Shown in pieces: positions 24,723 to 32,084 of a DNA stretch of 32,509 nt. The translations under genes and the position numbers were made by a program. This stretch comes from Nocardia neocaledoniensis (GTDB lineage Bacteria; Actinomycetota; Actinomycetes; Mycobacteriales; Mycobacteriaceae), in assembly GCF_029868625.1 (NCBI RefSeq), contig NZ_JARWOJ010000272.1, forward strand, positions 1 through 32,509, given 5' to 3'. Numbering within the stretch: the stretch's first letter is position 1; each line of letters opens with the position of its first letter. The notes under the pieces were generated by a model, which saw only the letters and a list, made by a program, of their open reading frames with translations, was not told the origin of the DNA and did not search any database.

Positions 24723-24759
24723 GATCACTCGAGTGTGATCTGTTGGGGCCGGGTATATT
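24723..24759 (+). promoter_or_regulatory. Operator-like inverted repeat and -10-like box before the second YezG-like gene
   Basis: GATCAC at 24723-24728 and GTGATC at 24735-24740 form an inverted repeat around a 6-nt spacer (GATCACTCGAGTGTGATC), with an inner perfect palindrome CACTCGAGTG. Fourteen bases on, TATATT at 24754-24759 (preceded by GGG) is a good actinobacterial -10 candidate, about 79 nt before the GTG start. The repeat lies where a -35 would be expected, so a bound regulator could block or recruit polymerase. No regulator gene is in the window. Confidence 0.5.
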
Positions 24760-24837
24760 TCGCAGAGGTCAGCAGATCTCGACAGGCGTGGGGCTGCTGT
24801 GAAATGCCGTGCGTGGAGTGCATCGAGGAGTGAGTGC

Positions 24838-26034
24838 GTGGGCGAGGAAGCGATCCCGGACCTGCCGTTCGCCCTCGGCCCGCGGGCTCCGGAAACCGCC
24901 GTACCGGCCGATCCGGCGCAGGTGCTCACCGAACTGGCGTACCGGATCGCCAGACAGACAGCGGCACTCGGCCCACCCGGCTGGCGGAATCTGACCGCGG
25001 TGTTCGCGCTGACCGTCGAGGTGGAAGTGGTGCACCTGCTGTTCGAGGACGCGCACGGTGCGACGGTCCGTGCGCAGCCGGACAAGGACATCGTCGACGC
25101 GGTGCGCGAGCACCGCAGACTGTCGGCGGACTACGGTGACGGACCGTGGTGGCGGCTGGTGGTGACGATGAGCAGCACCGGCGAACTCGAGGTGGATCAC
25201 GACTACGGCGATGAGCCGTTCCCGGTGGACCAGCTCTTCGAGCCGCGCGTTTACCTGGCCGACCTCGCGGTCCATCCGCGTCGGCGGCTGCCGGTGTGGC
25301 TGGCCGCGTATCTGCACCACGGCGGCAGGCAGCTGCGCGGGCCCGGCGCCGCGGCACGGCTGGCGCGCACCGAGGCCGCCGCGGGGGTGCGGGCCACGTT
25401 GTCGGAGTTCGATTTTCCGCCGTATCCGGTGATGCGGGCGCGCTGGGCGGTGATCGCGGCCGCGTTCGTCGCCGCCGGGTCGGCCAAGGGGCCGCGGATG
25501 CTGCCCGCGCTCTGCTGGTTCGAGGGCGGTTCCGCCAGCGGTTCGACACTGTACGAGGTGCCGGGTGGCCGTGCGGTGCTCTCCGGCGGAGTGTGGAACG
25601 CGATGGCCCTCGACGCCGCCTACAACGAGGGTGCCGAACTGCCCGCGCTGTATGCCGGTGCGCCCGAGTGGGTGGCCGATCCAGTACTGAACACCAGGGC
25701 GGGGAGCGGCCTGCTGTCGTTCTGCTACTGGTGGGAGGACGGTGCGTGGTACCGCGGCGAGTCACCCGCCGCCGATCATCTCGCCGAAGCCGTGCCGGGC
25801 ATCTGGCCGGCCCACACGACCGCCCGGGTGGGCGCGGGCGTCCCGGGCGCCGAGGCGAGCGCGCGGCGGCGAGCGGCCGCTCGCGCGCTGGTCGATGCCG
25901 CCGAGCACGGCATCGCGACCCGCGCCGCGATCGTCGAGATATTCGGTGACGACGGCACATTCGACATCGACTCGGCGATGTACCAGCTGACTCTGGCCGG
26001 CGTCACCGCCGCGGCGGAGCGAGCAGTCCCCTGA
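24838..26034 (+). CDS. Two-domain protein with YezG/DUF600-like N-terminal half, putative immunity protein (paralogue 2)
   Basis: 398 residues from GTG 24838, chosen for GAGGAG at 24825-24830 with 7-nt spacing; an in-frame GTG at 24799 lacks support. It aligns along its whole length with the 399-residue protein at 14868: IARQTAALGPPGW, YGDGPWWRLVVTM, DHDYGDEPFPVDQLF, RRRLPVWLAAYLHH, VLSGGVWNAMALDAAYNEG, CYWWEDGAWYRGESP. The first half resembles the YezG immunity family; the second half is unrecognised. Its last 32 bases overlap the 3' end of the convergent toxin gene at 26003. It has its own promoter region with an inverted repeat, so it is likely regulated separately from the ESX cluster. 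Immunity to the 1257-residue toxin is a reasonable guess from proximity, though a convergent toxin-immunity layout is unusual. Confidence 0.65.
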   Translation: MGEEAIPDLPFALGPRAPETAVPADPAQVLTELAYRIARQTAALGPPGWRNLTAVFALTVEVEVVHLLFEDAHGATVRAQPDKDIVDAVREHRRLSADYGDGPWWRLVVTMSSTGELEVDHDYGDEPFPVDQLFEPRVYLADLAVHPRRRLPVWLAAYLHHGGRQLRGPGAAARLARTEAAAGVRATLSEFDFPPYPVMRARWAVIAAAFVAAGSAKGPRMLPALCWFEGGSASGSTLYEVPGGRAVLSGGVWNAMALDAAYNEGAELPALYAGAPEWVADPVLNTRAGSGLLSFCYWWEDGAWYRGESPAADHLAEAVPGIWPAHTTARVGAGVPGAEASARRRAAARALVDAAEHGIATRAAIVEIFGDDGTFDIDSAMYQLTLAGVTAAAERAVP

Positions 26035-29000
26035 GCGTCGGGTCGTAGACGATGACCATTCGATGGTCCGGTCGCGGTGCGGAGAAGGAATCCATCTTGT
26101 CCTTGTTCAGGACATTGCTCGCGCCCGCATCGATGGTGTAGTCGTAATCGTTGTTGCCCGCGCCAGGGAACTCCGTGTACTCCTCGATGCGGAACGGCGG
26201 TCGGTTGTCGTAGTGCTCCAGCAGGGCTGTCCACAGCTGGTCGCCGTCGATGTGGCCACGGTCGCCGGGGGTGCCCTTGCTCGGGTCGGCGGCCTCGGAT
26301 TTCATGTCCCACTGCAGTTCGATGCGGCCGCCGGGGGCGAGGGTGTGCTCCAGATTCGCCGCGATGGAGAGGTAGGCCTCGGGCGGCAGCTTTGCGCTGA
26401 CATTGTTGACGAAGATCCGGCCGACACCGCCGGCTGTCCCGTCGCCCAGCACGTGTCCGCCGCCGAGCATGTCGCCGAAGACCAGGACGGTCCCGGGTTC
26501 GGTCAGCGGACCGGGATCGAGAATGCCCAGGCTGCGTCTGCGCTGGCTCGGAATCGCGAAGGATTCGGCGAGTTCGGTCTTCACGACCAGCCCGCCCCCG
26601 GTGCGATCGGCGGGGGGCGTCATCTCGACACCGAACGCGCTGCGACCGACACCCACATCGACGGTGTGCCCGTTCGGCACGCCGGTCGGTGGCCGGTGAG
26701 CGAGCTCCACCCGCTCGTTGTTCGCGCCGAAGACATACTGTTCCAGCGGAAGCCGATGCAGCGGCCGGGGCCGGGGAATGATCTCCACGGCCGAGAGGCC
26801 GTGCACCGGTTCGTGGATCATCACGGTGTACTCGATATTGATCCCGTTCGCGGCGGCGGTGCGGTTCGCCCGGTCGACGCTGTGCAGGAGATCGCTCATC
26901 GAGCCGGCGACGCCGTCGGTTTCGAGCCGCCCGGTGCCGTGCTCGAGGACGGCCGCGAACCGGTTCGGCGAGGCCGCCAGGGTCTGCGCGGCGTCGTGCA
27001 TGCGCTGGAACGCGTCCGGGCCGATGGCCGTCCGGAAGGGCTCCGGCATCGCGGTGTGGAACCGGTCGATGGCTTCGTGCAGGTCGCGCCCGCGCTGCGC
27101 CGCGGCCGGATTCGGATCGTTGATGGCGACGTTGAGTGGATCCATGGCTGCCATCAGGTGCGCGGTCGGCACGTGCCTGCGGGCCTCGCGGAAATTCGGG
27201 TTCTCGAAGATCGGGTCGAAGATGCGCCGGGCGAGCTCCTCGCGCATGCGGGCGTCGAGGCCGTGCCGTTCGTTGGCGACCAGGTCGCGCACGTGCTCGC
27301 CCGCGGCCAGCTCGTTCAGTGTCGCCAGGTGCGCGGCGCTGCCGCGATCGTATTCGGCCGCGGTGAGCGATTCGCTGAAGATCGGACGGTGCTCGGTCAG
27401 GCCCGAGCGCTCGAGCGAGTAGCGCTGCGCGAGTGCCGGATCGTGCCCGCCGAGGAGCTGCTCGGCGGTGCTGCCGGGGTGCAGGTCGAGGTGTCCGGCG
27501 AGATCGGCCAGATCACGGCGCAGTCCGGGGAGCTGGTCGGCTCGCGCGGGATCGATGGTGGCCGCGTCGATCTTGTTGAGCAGCACACGGACTTCCGCGA
27601 ATCTGCCGCCGAGGTGATCGGTCAGCCGATCGGGGCTCTCCCGCACGGGATCGATGATGATCTCGGGTTCCTGCGCGAGCCGGATCTCGGCGATCTCGTG
27701 CGCGACACCACGGACGACATCCTGGTCCCGTGCGCGCGGTGAGACGTGTACGTCGTAGCCGGTGCCGTCGGGGCGGCCGCGGAACTCGGCGACGGCGCCA
27801 CCGGTCGTCGGTTCGGCCGTGACGCTGATGTCGCGACCATCGGGCAGGAGGAAGCGCTTGGTGTCGCGATTCCACGCCATGTCCGCCGGGGTGATGAGCG
27901 CGAGGCTGTCCTCCACCGCATGGACGACTTCGCGCGTGGTCAGATCCGGCTGGTTCGGCGGGCGCGCCTCGCCGTGGAACTCCCCGACACTCGCGGCGGT
28001 CCCACCGTGCGGCTCCAGCGTGACGCCCGCCCGCGTGCCCGGCTCGACGACCGGCGGCGCGGGCCGGGTCGTCGGCTCGCTCCGGACGAGCTCGGTTTCG
28101 GCCCTGGGTCGTTCCGCTACCGCCGGTTCCTTCGGCCTACCGGGCTCGCTCGCGCCCGGCGCCTCAGCGGTGGCGCCGGCCTGTTCGGTACGAGGCTCGG
28201 CGCGGCGCTGCTCGCCCGCCGGCTCGGCCACCCGGTCCTTCGACGTCGCCGTGAGATTCGAGGTGGCACTGTTCTGTTCGGCGAGCCCGGCCCTGGTCTT
28301 GCTCTTTCCGGCTGCTTCCCCGGCGGCCGGACGTTCGCCGGTTCGCGCTTCCGGCGCCGCCGTACCAGCGCGTTCGCTCACAGCCGTGCGTGCGCCCGAA
28401 TCAGACGCGCGCACAACGGATTCGGGCGCCCGCGTGGTCGAGCCCTCGGCCCGGGCGCCCGAGTCGGCCCGGCCCTGGGTCTCGGCCCGCATCGCCGCCT
28501 CGGTCGGGCGCGCCGTGGCACCGTCCCGTGGCGCGGCGCCGGAGTTGTTCCATTCCGTCCGCAGCTGTTCGAGCCGGGCGACGTGCTGGTCGCTGTAGCG
28601 GCCCTTCGAGTCGATCTTGACGTCGTTCGCGCGCTGGAAGACGTCGTGGGCCCGGTTCTGCTCGGCCCCGGGTTCGAAGCGGTCGGGATGGGTTTGCTTG
28701 GCCAGATCGTGGTAGAGCTGCTTGCCCTCGCGCACGGAAGCCTCGGTGACGATCGGCGCCTTCGCCGCCGACGCTCCGGCCGGTGACATCCTGGGCGCCT
28801 CCATGGTCGGCGCGTGCCCGAGGCCCGCGGCGGACCGCACGCCGTGCGCACCGCCCAGCGCCGCGCCGACGACGACCAGCTTCGGGTCGAAGGTGGTGTC
28901 GATCTTGTTCGCGTCGAAATAGCCGTGCGCGAGCTGGTCCCCGACCTGCCACGCCAGTCCGCCGCCGTACATGCCGAGCCCGCCGGCGGCGCCGCCGGTC

Positions 29001-29776
29001 ACGCCGCTGAGTACCCCGCGCATGGCGGGGCTCATGCCGGTGCGGCCGAGCAGCTTGTGCATCCCCATGCCGACGGGCGCGCCGACGACACCGCCCGCGC
29101 CCCATTCGAATCCGGTGCGCAGGTTCTGACCGATGTCGAACGAGTCGCGGTGCCCCATCCCGAGCTGATACGCCTGGATACCACCGTCGAGGCCCATCCC
29201 CATGCCGCCCGCCTTCAGGCCGGCGATGGTGATCTGCTTCAGATACGGCTTGAGCAGATTGCGCAGGCCGACACGGCCCGCCTCCAGGGCCAGCTGCTGG
29301 AGGCCGCGGGTGGCGGCCGCTCCGACGGCGGTGCGGCCCGCGGCCAGCGCCAGCGGCACCCCGGCCGACCCCCACGGCCAGGCGGCGATCAACGCGTAGA
29401 CGGCATAGGCGGTGATGAGGGCGAAGCTGCCCTCCATGATCTTGGTGTACTCCAGCTGGGTTCCGCCGTTGCGGGTGTAGGTGCCCAGTTCCTCCAGCGC
29501 CTTGGCCAGCTCGTCCACGGAGTTCGGGCCGGAGAACAGCTTGTCGAACTCCTTCTTGACCTCGACCGCGCCGTCCCCGCTGTAGAACTTCGCGGTGGCG
29601 TCGGTGGCGGCGCGCAGGTCCGGCTCGAGCAGGCGCAGTTCCTCGGCGGCCTGCTTCCACGCGTCTCCGAGGGCGAACAGATCGTCTTCGTCGCCCTTCG
29701 GGTACGCGGTGCCGAAATTGAGTGCCTGCAGGATCCAGCCGGGGACGAGATCGAAGACCGAGGCTAGACCCGACAC
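26003..29776 (-). CDS. Polymorphic toxin with CpnT-like N-terminus, J-domain-like segment and methyltransferase-like C-terminus
   Basis: 1257 residues. The start is set at GTG 29776, behind GGAGGT and 22 nt after the YbaB-like stop; the frame is open upstream but that part overlaps the YbaB-like gene. Residues 1-100 (VFDLVPGWILQALNFG, DAWKQAAEELR, FYSGDGAVEVKKEF) match the WXG100-like domain that starts CpnT-type actinobacterial toxins. Residues ~110-290 are Gly/Ala-rich and hydrophobic, including a membrane-prone helix near 112-130. Residues ~340-410 look like a J-domain: helix, H363-P364-D365, helix with FQRAND. A Glu/Arg/Ala-rich linker (~420-620) follows, then VSPRARDQDVVRGVAHEIAEIR with HEIAE at 693-697. 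The final ~200 residues (LVFGDMLGGGHVLGDG; ANLEHTLAPGGRIELQW) suggest a Rossmann-type methyltransferase fold. Export by type VII secretion and toxicity are inferred. Confidence 0.75.
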   Translation of the reverse strand: MSGLASVFDLVPGWILQALNFGTAYPKGDEDDLFALGDAWKQAAEELRLLEPDLRAATDATAKFYSGDGAVEVKKEFDKLFSGPNSVDELAKALEELGTYTRNGGTQLEYTKIMEGSFALITAYAVYALIAAWPWGSAGVPLALAAGRTAVGAAATRGLQQLALEAGRVGLRNLLKPYLKQITIAGLKAGGMGMGLDGGIQAYQLGMGHRDSFDIGQNLRTGFEWGAGGVVGAPVGMGMHKLLGRTGMSPAMRGVLSGVTGGAAGGLGMYGGGLAWQVGDQLAHGYFDANKIDTTFDPKLVVVGAALGGAHGVRSAAGLGHAPTMEAPRMSPAGASAAKAPIVTEASVREGKQLYHDLAKQTHPDRFEPGAEQNRAHDVFQRANDVKIDSKGRYSDQHVARLEQLRTEWNNSGAAPRDGATARPTEAAMRAETQGRADSGARAEGSTTRAPESVVRASDSGARTAVSERAGTAAPEARTGERPAAGEAAGKSKTRAGLAEQNSATSNLTATSKDRVAEPAGEQRRAEPRTEQAGATAEAPGASEPGRPKEPAVAERPRAETELVRSEPTTRPAPPVVEPGTRAGVTLEPHGGTAASVGEFHGEARPPNQPDLTTREVVHAVEDSLALITPADMAWNRDTKRFLLPDGRDISVTAEPTTGGAVAEFRGRPDGTGYDVHVSPRARDQDVVRGVAHEIAEIRLAQEPEIIIDPVRESPDRLTDHLGGRFAEVRVLLNKIDAATIDPARADQLPGLRRDLADLAGHLDLHPGSTAEQLLGGHDPALAQRYSLERSGLTEHRPIFSESLTAAEYDRGSAAHLATLNELAAGEHVRDLVANERHGLDARMREELARRIFDPIFENPNFREARRHVPTAHLMAAMDPLNVAINDPNPAAAQRGRDLHEAIDRFHTAMPEPFRTAIGPDAFQRMHDAAQTLAASPNRFAAVLEHGTGRLETDGVAGSMSDLLHSVDRANRTAAANGINIEYTVMIHEPVHGLSAVEIIPRPRPLHRLPLEQYVFGANNERVELAHRPPTGVPNGHTVDVGVGRSAFGVEMTPPADRTGGGLVVKTELAESFAIPSQRRRSLGILDPGPLTEPGTVLVFGDMLGGGHVLGDGTAGGVGRIFVNNVSAKLPPEAYLSIAANLEHTLAPGGRIELQWDMKSEAADPSKGTPGDRGHIDGDQLWTALLEHYDNRPPFRIEEYTEFPGAGNNDYDYTIDAGASNVLNKDKMDSFSAPRPDHRMVIVYDPTLRGLLAPPRR

Positions 29777-29798
29777 CCGCCACCTCCGCCGACCGCGA

Positions 29799-30284
29799 TC
29801 ACCAGGCCGACTCGTTCGTCGTCGACGGATCGTCGGTGAACCGCACCGTGCCGTCGGAAGGCGTGAACAGGCCCTGGCGCGCGCTGGGCGGTGCGACCGG
29901 AGCACGCGGAGGTTCGGGAATCATGTCCTGGACATCGGGTATCCCGGGCAGATACTCCGAAAGGCGGGGGATGCGCGCGGTGTCGGCGCGCAGGGTGTCC
30001 AGGAGGTCCCTGGTCTTGCGGCGCATGGCGACCGCGGCGTCCTGGGTCGCCGTGGTGACGGCGCGGGCGATCTCCTCGTAGCCCAGCTCGCCGATGTTCT
30101 CGGCGAAGCGAACCTCGATCACGACATTCTCCGCGTTGACCGTGACGACGACCCGGCCCGCCGCCGCGGTCGCGGTCGCGGTCAGGCGCGACTGTGCCAG
30201 CTGGGCGCGCGCGATGGTCTCCATGCCCTCGCGCACGGTGTCGGCCAGATCTTCGAGCCGGCCGTACGCCGCGTCGTTCGCCAT
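29799..30284 (-). CDS. YbaB/EbfC-like protein (paralogue 3)
   Basis: 161 residues, ATG 30284 with a strong AGGAGGA site. Helix LADTVREGMETIARAQLAQSR, strands GRVVVTVNAENVVIEVRFAE and helix YEEIARAVTTATQDAAVAMRR give the YbaB layout; the Pro-rich tail (EPPRAPVAPPS, then acidic DDPSTTNESAW) is of the same type as in the protein at 16081-16557, which ends in DAGW. It is the middle gene of the WXG100-YbaB-toxin operon, with 33 nt and 22 nt gaps. Repeated placement of this long-tailed form beside large effectors suggests a role in handling those proteins or in their expression, but the sequence does not decide between these. Confidence 0.75.
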   Translation of the reverse strand: MANDAAYGRLEDLADTVREGMETIARAQLAQSRLTATATAAAGRVVVTVNAENVVIEVRFAENIGELGYEEIARAVTTATQDAAVAMRRKTRDLLDTLRADTARIPRLSEYLPGIPDVQDMIPEPPRAPVAPPSARQGLFTPSDGTVRFTDDPSTTNESAW

Positions 30285-30317
30285 GTTCCTCCTGCTTGCC
30301 CGTCCGGCGCCGACAGG

Positions 30318-30632
30318 TCAGCTGAGCCCGTCTTTGTTGGCTTGTTCGGCGGTCTGGAATCGGTTGGCGGCGTCCACCAGCGCACTCGAATAGGACTGCA
30401 ACAGGGAGACTTTCGATGCCACGACCGCTTGGAGGTTCTTGTCCGAGGCGCTGTAGCCCTGCTCGCCCTCGGCGAAGCTCGTGCCGAATTCGTCGGCCCC
30501 CCAGCGCCCCCAGTGCGCCTGCGAGGCCGCGGCCACCCGGCTGAGGATTCCGTCGATCCGGGTCGCGAGGCCGTCGAGGTCGCCACCCGTGCCGCGCAAG
30601 TTGCTGATGTAGACCTCCACCGGATCAGCCAT
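30318..30632 (-). CDS. WXG100-like / ESX-type small protein
   Basis: 104 residues from ATG 30632 (GAGGTG upstream); the open frame runs on upstream into the divergent promoter region and that extension is rejected. It is a helical hairpin: ISNLRGTGGDLDGLATRIDG, a turn HWGRWGADEFG (W44-G45, with W41 nearby), and SLLQSYSSALVDAANRFQTA. This is the WXG100-like arrangement found as the first gene of CpnT-type toxin operons, where the small protein pairs with the N-terminal domain of the toxin. It may therefore serve as the Esx-type partner needed for toxin export (inference). Confidence 0.75.
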   Translation of the reverse strand: MADPVEVYISNLRGTGGDLDGLATRIDGILSRVAAASQAHWGRWGADEFGTSFAEGEQGYSASDKNLQAVVASKVSLLQSYSSALVDAANRFQTAEQANKDGLS

Positions 30633-30791
30633 GTCGCACCTCGCTCGTCTGTGTGAACAAGTTTCGATCATTACATGAATTCCGAACCATGCCAACGGAA
30701 ACGGTCGGTAACGGCCGGGTCGCCGCGGTGGCATGGCATGCTCGGGGCGAGACGGCTGTCGGCGGTGCTATGGTGCGTGGTCGGAGGATGA
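30633..30791. promoter_or_regulatory. Divergent promoter region
   Basis: A 159-nt region between the minus-strand toxin operon and the plus-strand zinc-protein operon. It is AT-rich near 30650-30685. Toward the minus strand it carries CGGAATTCAT (30684-30675), shared with the region before 16724, followed by TAATGAT. Toward the plus strand TATGGT at 30769-30774 is a -10 candidate only 17 nt before ATG 30792, which would give a very short leader. No clear -35 elements. GGAGG at 30783-30787 is the ribosome site of the plus-strand gene. Confidence 0.4.
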
Positions 30792-31487
30792 ATGGGTGAG
30801 GTTCCCGGAGCCGAACAGGAACTGCGTGGGCTCGGTGTGCGTCTGCTCGAGCAGGTGCGGGTGATCGCCGCACACGTCACACCGGACACGGTGGTTCCCG
30901 ACTCCGCGCTGCCCGACCTTCCCGAGGTCGCCGAATGGACCGAGCCGCTGCGCTACCGGTACAGCGTGCGCGTCCAGACCGCCCTCGCCGTGGGCGACTC
31001 CGCCGCGGCGGCCGTGCGCCGCGGTTCCGAGGTTCTCGCGGCCGGTGGTTTCGACATCGCCGAGGATCGGCGTGCGGGCACCGTCGCGTCGCGCGTCGTG
31101 GTGACGGGCAGTCGAGACGGATTCCTGATCGAGGTGCGGGTGTGGCCGGAGACCGGTGACGTCGTCTACGCGGGTCTCACCCCGACGCTCGCGCTGCGGA
31201 CATCGGGAGCGCGGCAGCCCGACCCGGCCCGCACCGCCGAGACCGTCGAGCCGGGGCACGTGCTCTGCTACGAATGCGACGGACTCGGCTGGTGCCCGGC
31301 GTGCGGGGGAAACGGCTGGGTGCTCGACGACGCGGGCCTGCGGCGACCGTGCCCGGAATGCCGCGAGCAGCGGGTCTGCCCGATCTGTCGCGGTGCGGGT
31401 CAGCTGCAGATCGCGCGCTTGCGGCCGGCGGAACGGGCAATGTATCCACAGCTGTCCGACGGATCGACGGAAGAGGGCCGGTCATGA
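30792..31487 (+). CDS. Protein with DnaJ-type CxxCxGxG zinc-binding domain
   Basis: 231 residues, ATG 30792 behind GGAGG (short 4-nt spacing; GTG 30796 is out of frame). Residues ~50-140 form an alpha/beta region (LRYRYSVRVQTALAVGD, VVVTGSRDGFLIEVRVWPETG) that I do not recognise. Residues 159-202 hold CYECDGLG, CPACGGNG, CPECREQR and CPICRGAG: four CxxC pairs, three with the full CxxCxGxG form, spaced as in the zinc-binding region of DnaJ. There is no J-domain in this protein. It is the first gene of a two-gene operon (ATGA overlap with the next). The divergent toxin contains a J-domain-like HPD segment, so the two may have complementary roles (speculative). No signal peptide; probably cytosolic. 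Confidence 0.7.
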   Translation: MGEVPGAEQELRGLGVRLLEQVRVIAAHVTPDTVVPDSALPDLPEVAEWTEPLRYRYSVRVQTALAVGDSAAAAVRRGSEVLAAGGFDIAEDRRAGTVASRVVVTGSRDGFLIEVRVWPETGDVVYAGLTPTLALRTSGARQPDPARTAETVEPGHVLCYECDGLGWCPACGGNGWVLDDAGLRRPCPECREQRVCPICRGAGQLQIARLRPAERAMYPQLSDGSTEEGRS

Positions 31488-32011
31488 CGGCGCCGTTGCC
31501 GCTGGCCAGGACCAATGCCGAGGCCCGCCTGTTCCTGCGGCTGCACCCGTGCGCGACGTGCGGTGCGCGGCGGTGCGAGTTCGTCAGCTCGGTCATCACC
31601 GCGGACGGGCCTGCGAGCAGATATGCGGGACAGTGCGAGTCGTGCGGCGCGCGGCGCGAATACGTGTTCCGGCTGCCGGAGCAGATCCTCCCGCCGCCCG
31701 CGGGCGCGGTGCGCTTCGGTGGCGAGGCGGCCTCGCAGCTGCTCGATCCCGGTGAGTGGCTGCGCTATTCACGCATCTGTGCCGACCAGACCGCGCCCGG
31801 CGGAGCCGCCGCGCGGCACGCCTTGGCGACGGCGCTGGCCGCCGTGGAGGAGGTACTGAAGTTCATCCCGGACTCCGCGCGATCGGTCCCGGCGTCGGCC
31901 TTCGTCTCCGCAGAGAGCCGAGCGCTCTTCGCCGTCGAACCGGGCAGTTTCGATCGCGACCGGCTCGAAGCCGTGCGCGCGCACTACCGGGCGCAACTCG
32001 CCCTGCGGTGA
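31484..32011 (+). CDS. Zinc-ribbon-like protein of unknown function
   Basis: 175 residues from ATG 31484, overlapping the previous stop (ATGA); an upstream in-frame extension overlaps the preceding gene and is rejected. CATC at 23-26 and CESC at 51-54, separated by strand-rich sequence (CEFVSSVITADGPASRYAGQ), form a likely zinc ribbon, followed by REYVFRLPEQILPPP. The remaining ~110 residues are helical (AARHALATALAAVEEVLKFI) and end FDRDRLEAVRAHYRAQLALR. Strict coupling to the DnaJ-zinc-like protein suggests a common function. No family recognised; an immunity or accessory role for the divergent toxin is possible but not shown by the sequence. Confidence 0.65.
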   Translation: MTAPLPLARTNAEARLFLRLHPCATCGARRCEFVSSVITADGPASRYAGQCESCGARREYVFRLPEQILPPPAGAVRFGGEAASQLLDPGEWLRYSRICADQTAPGGAAARHALATALAAVEEVLKFIPDSARSVPASAFVSAESRALFAVEPGSFDRDRLEAVRAHYRAQLALR

Positions 32012-32084
32012 GTCGCGGCGCCACCGCTGCCGATTCGCCGCGGCGAGCCGGGGCGTCTGCGGCCGACCCGGATTCGCCGGAAAG

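Noticed and set aside
26063..27742. Plus-strand open frame of 559 codons opposite the minus-strand toxin
   Set aside because: No family features, opposite a frame with recognisable domains (HEIAE, methyltransferase-like part).
28401..29783. Second minus-strand frame of 460 codons inside the toxin N-terminal half
   Set aside because: Out-of-frame shadow, Arg-rich and featureless, while the chosen frame contains the CpnT-like domain and the HPD segment.
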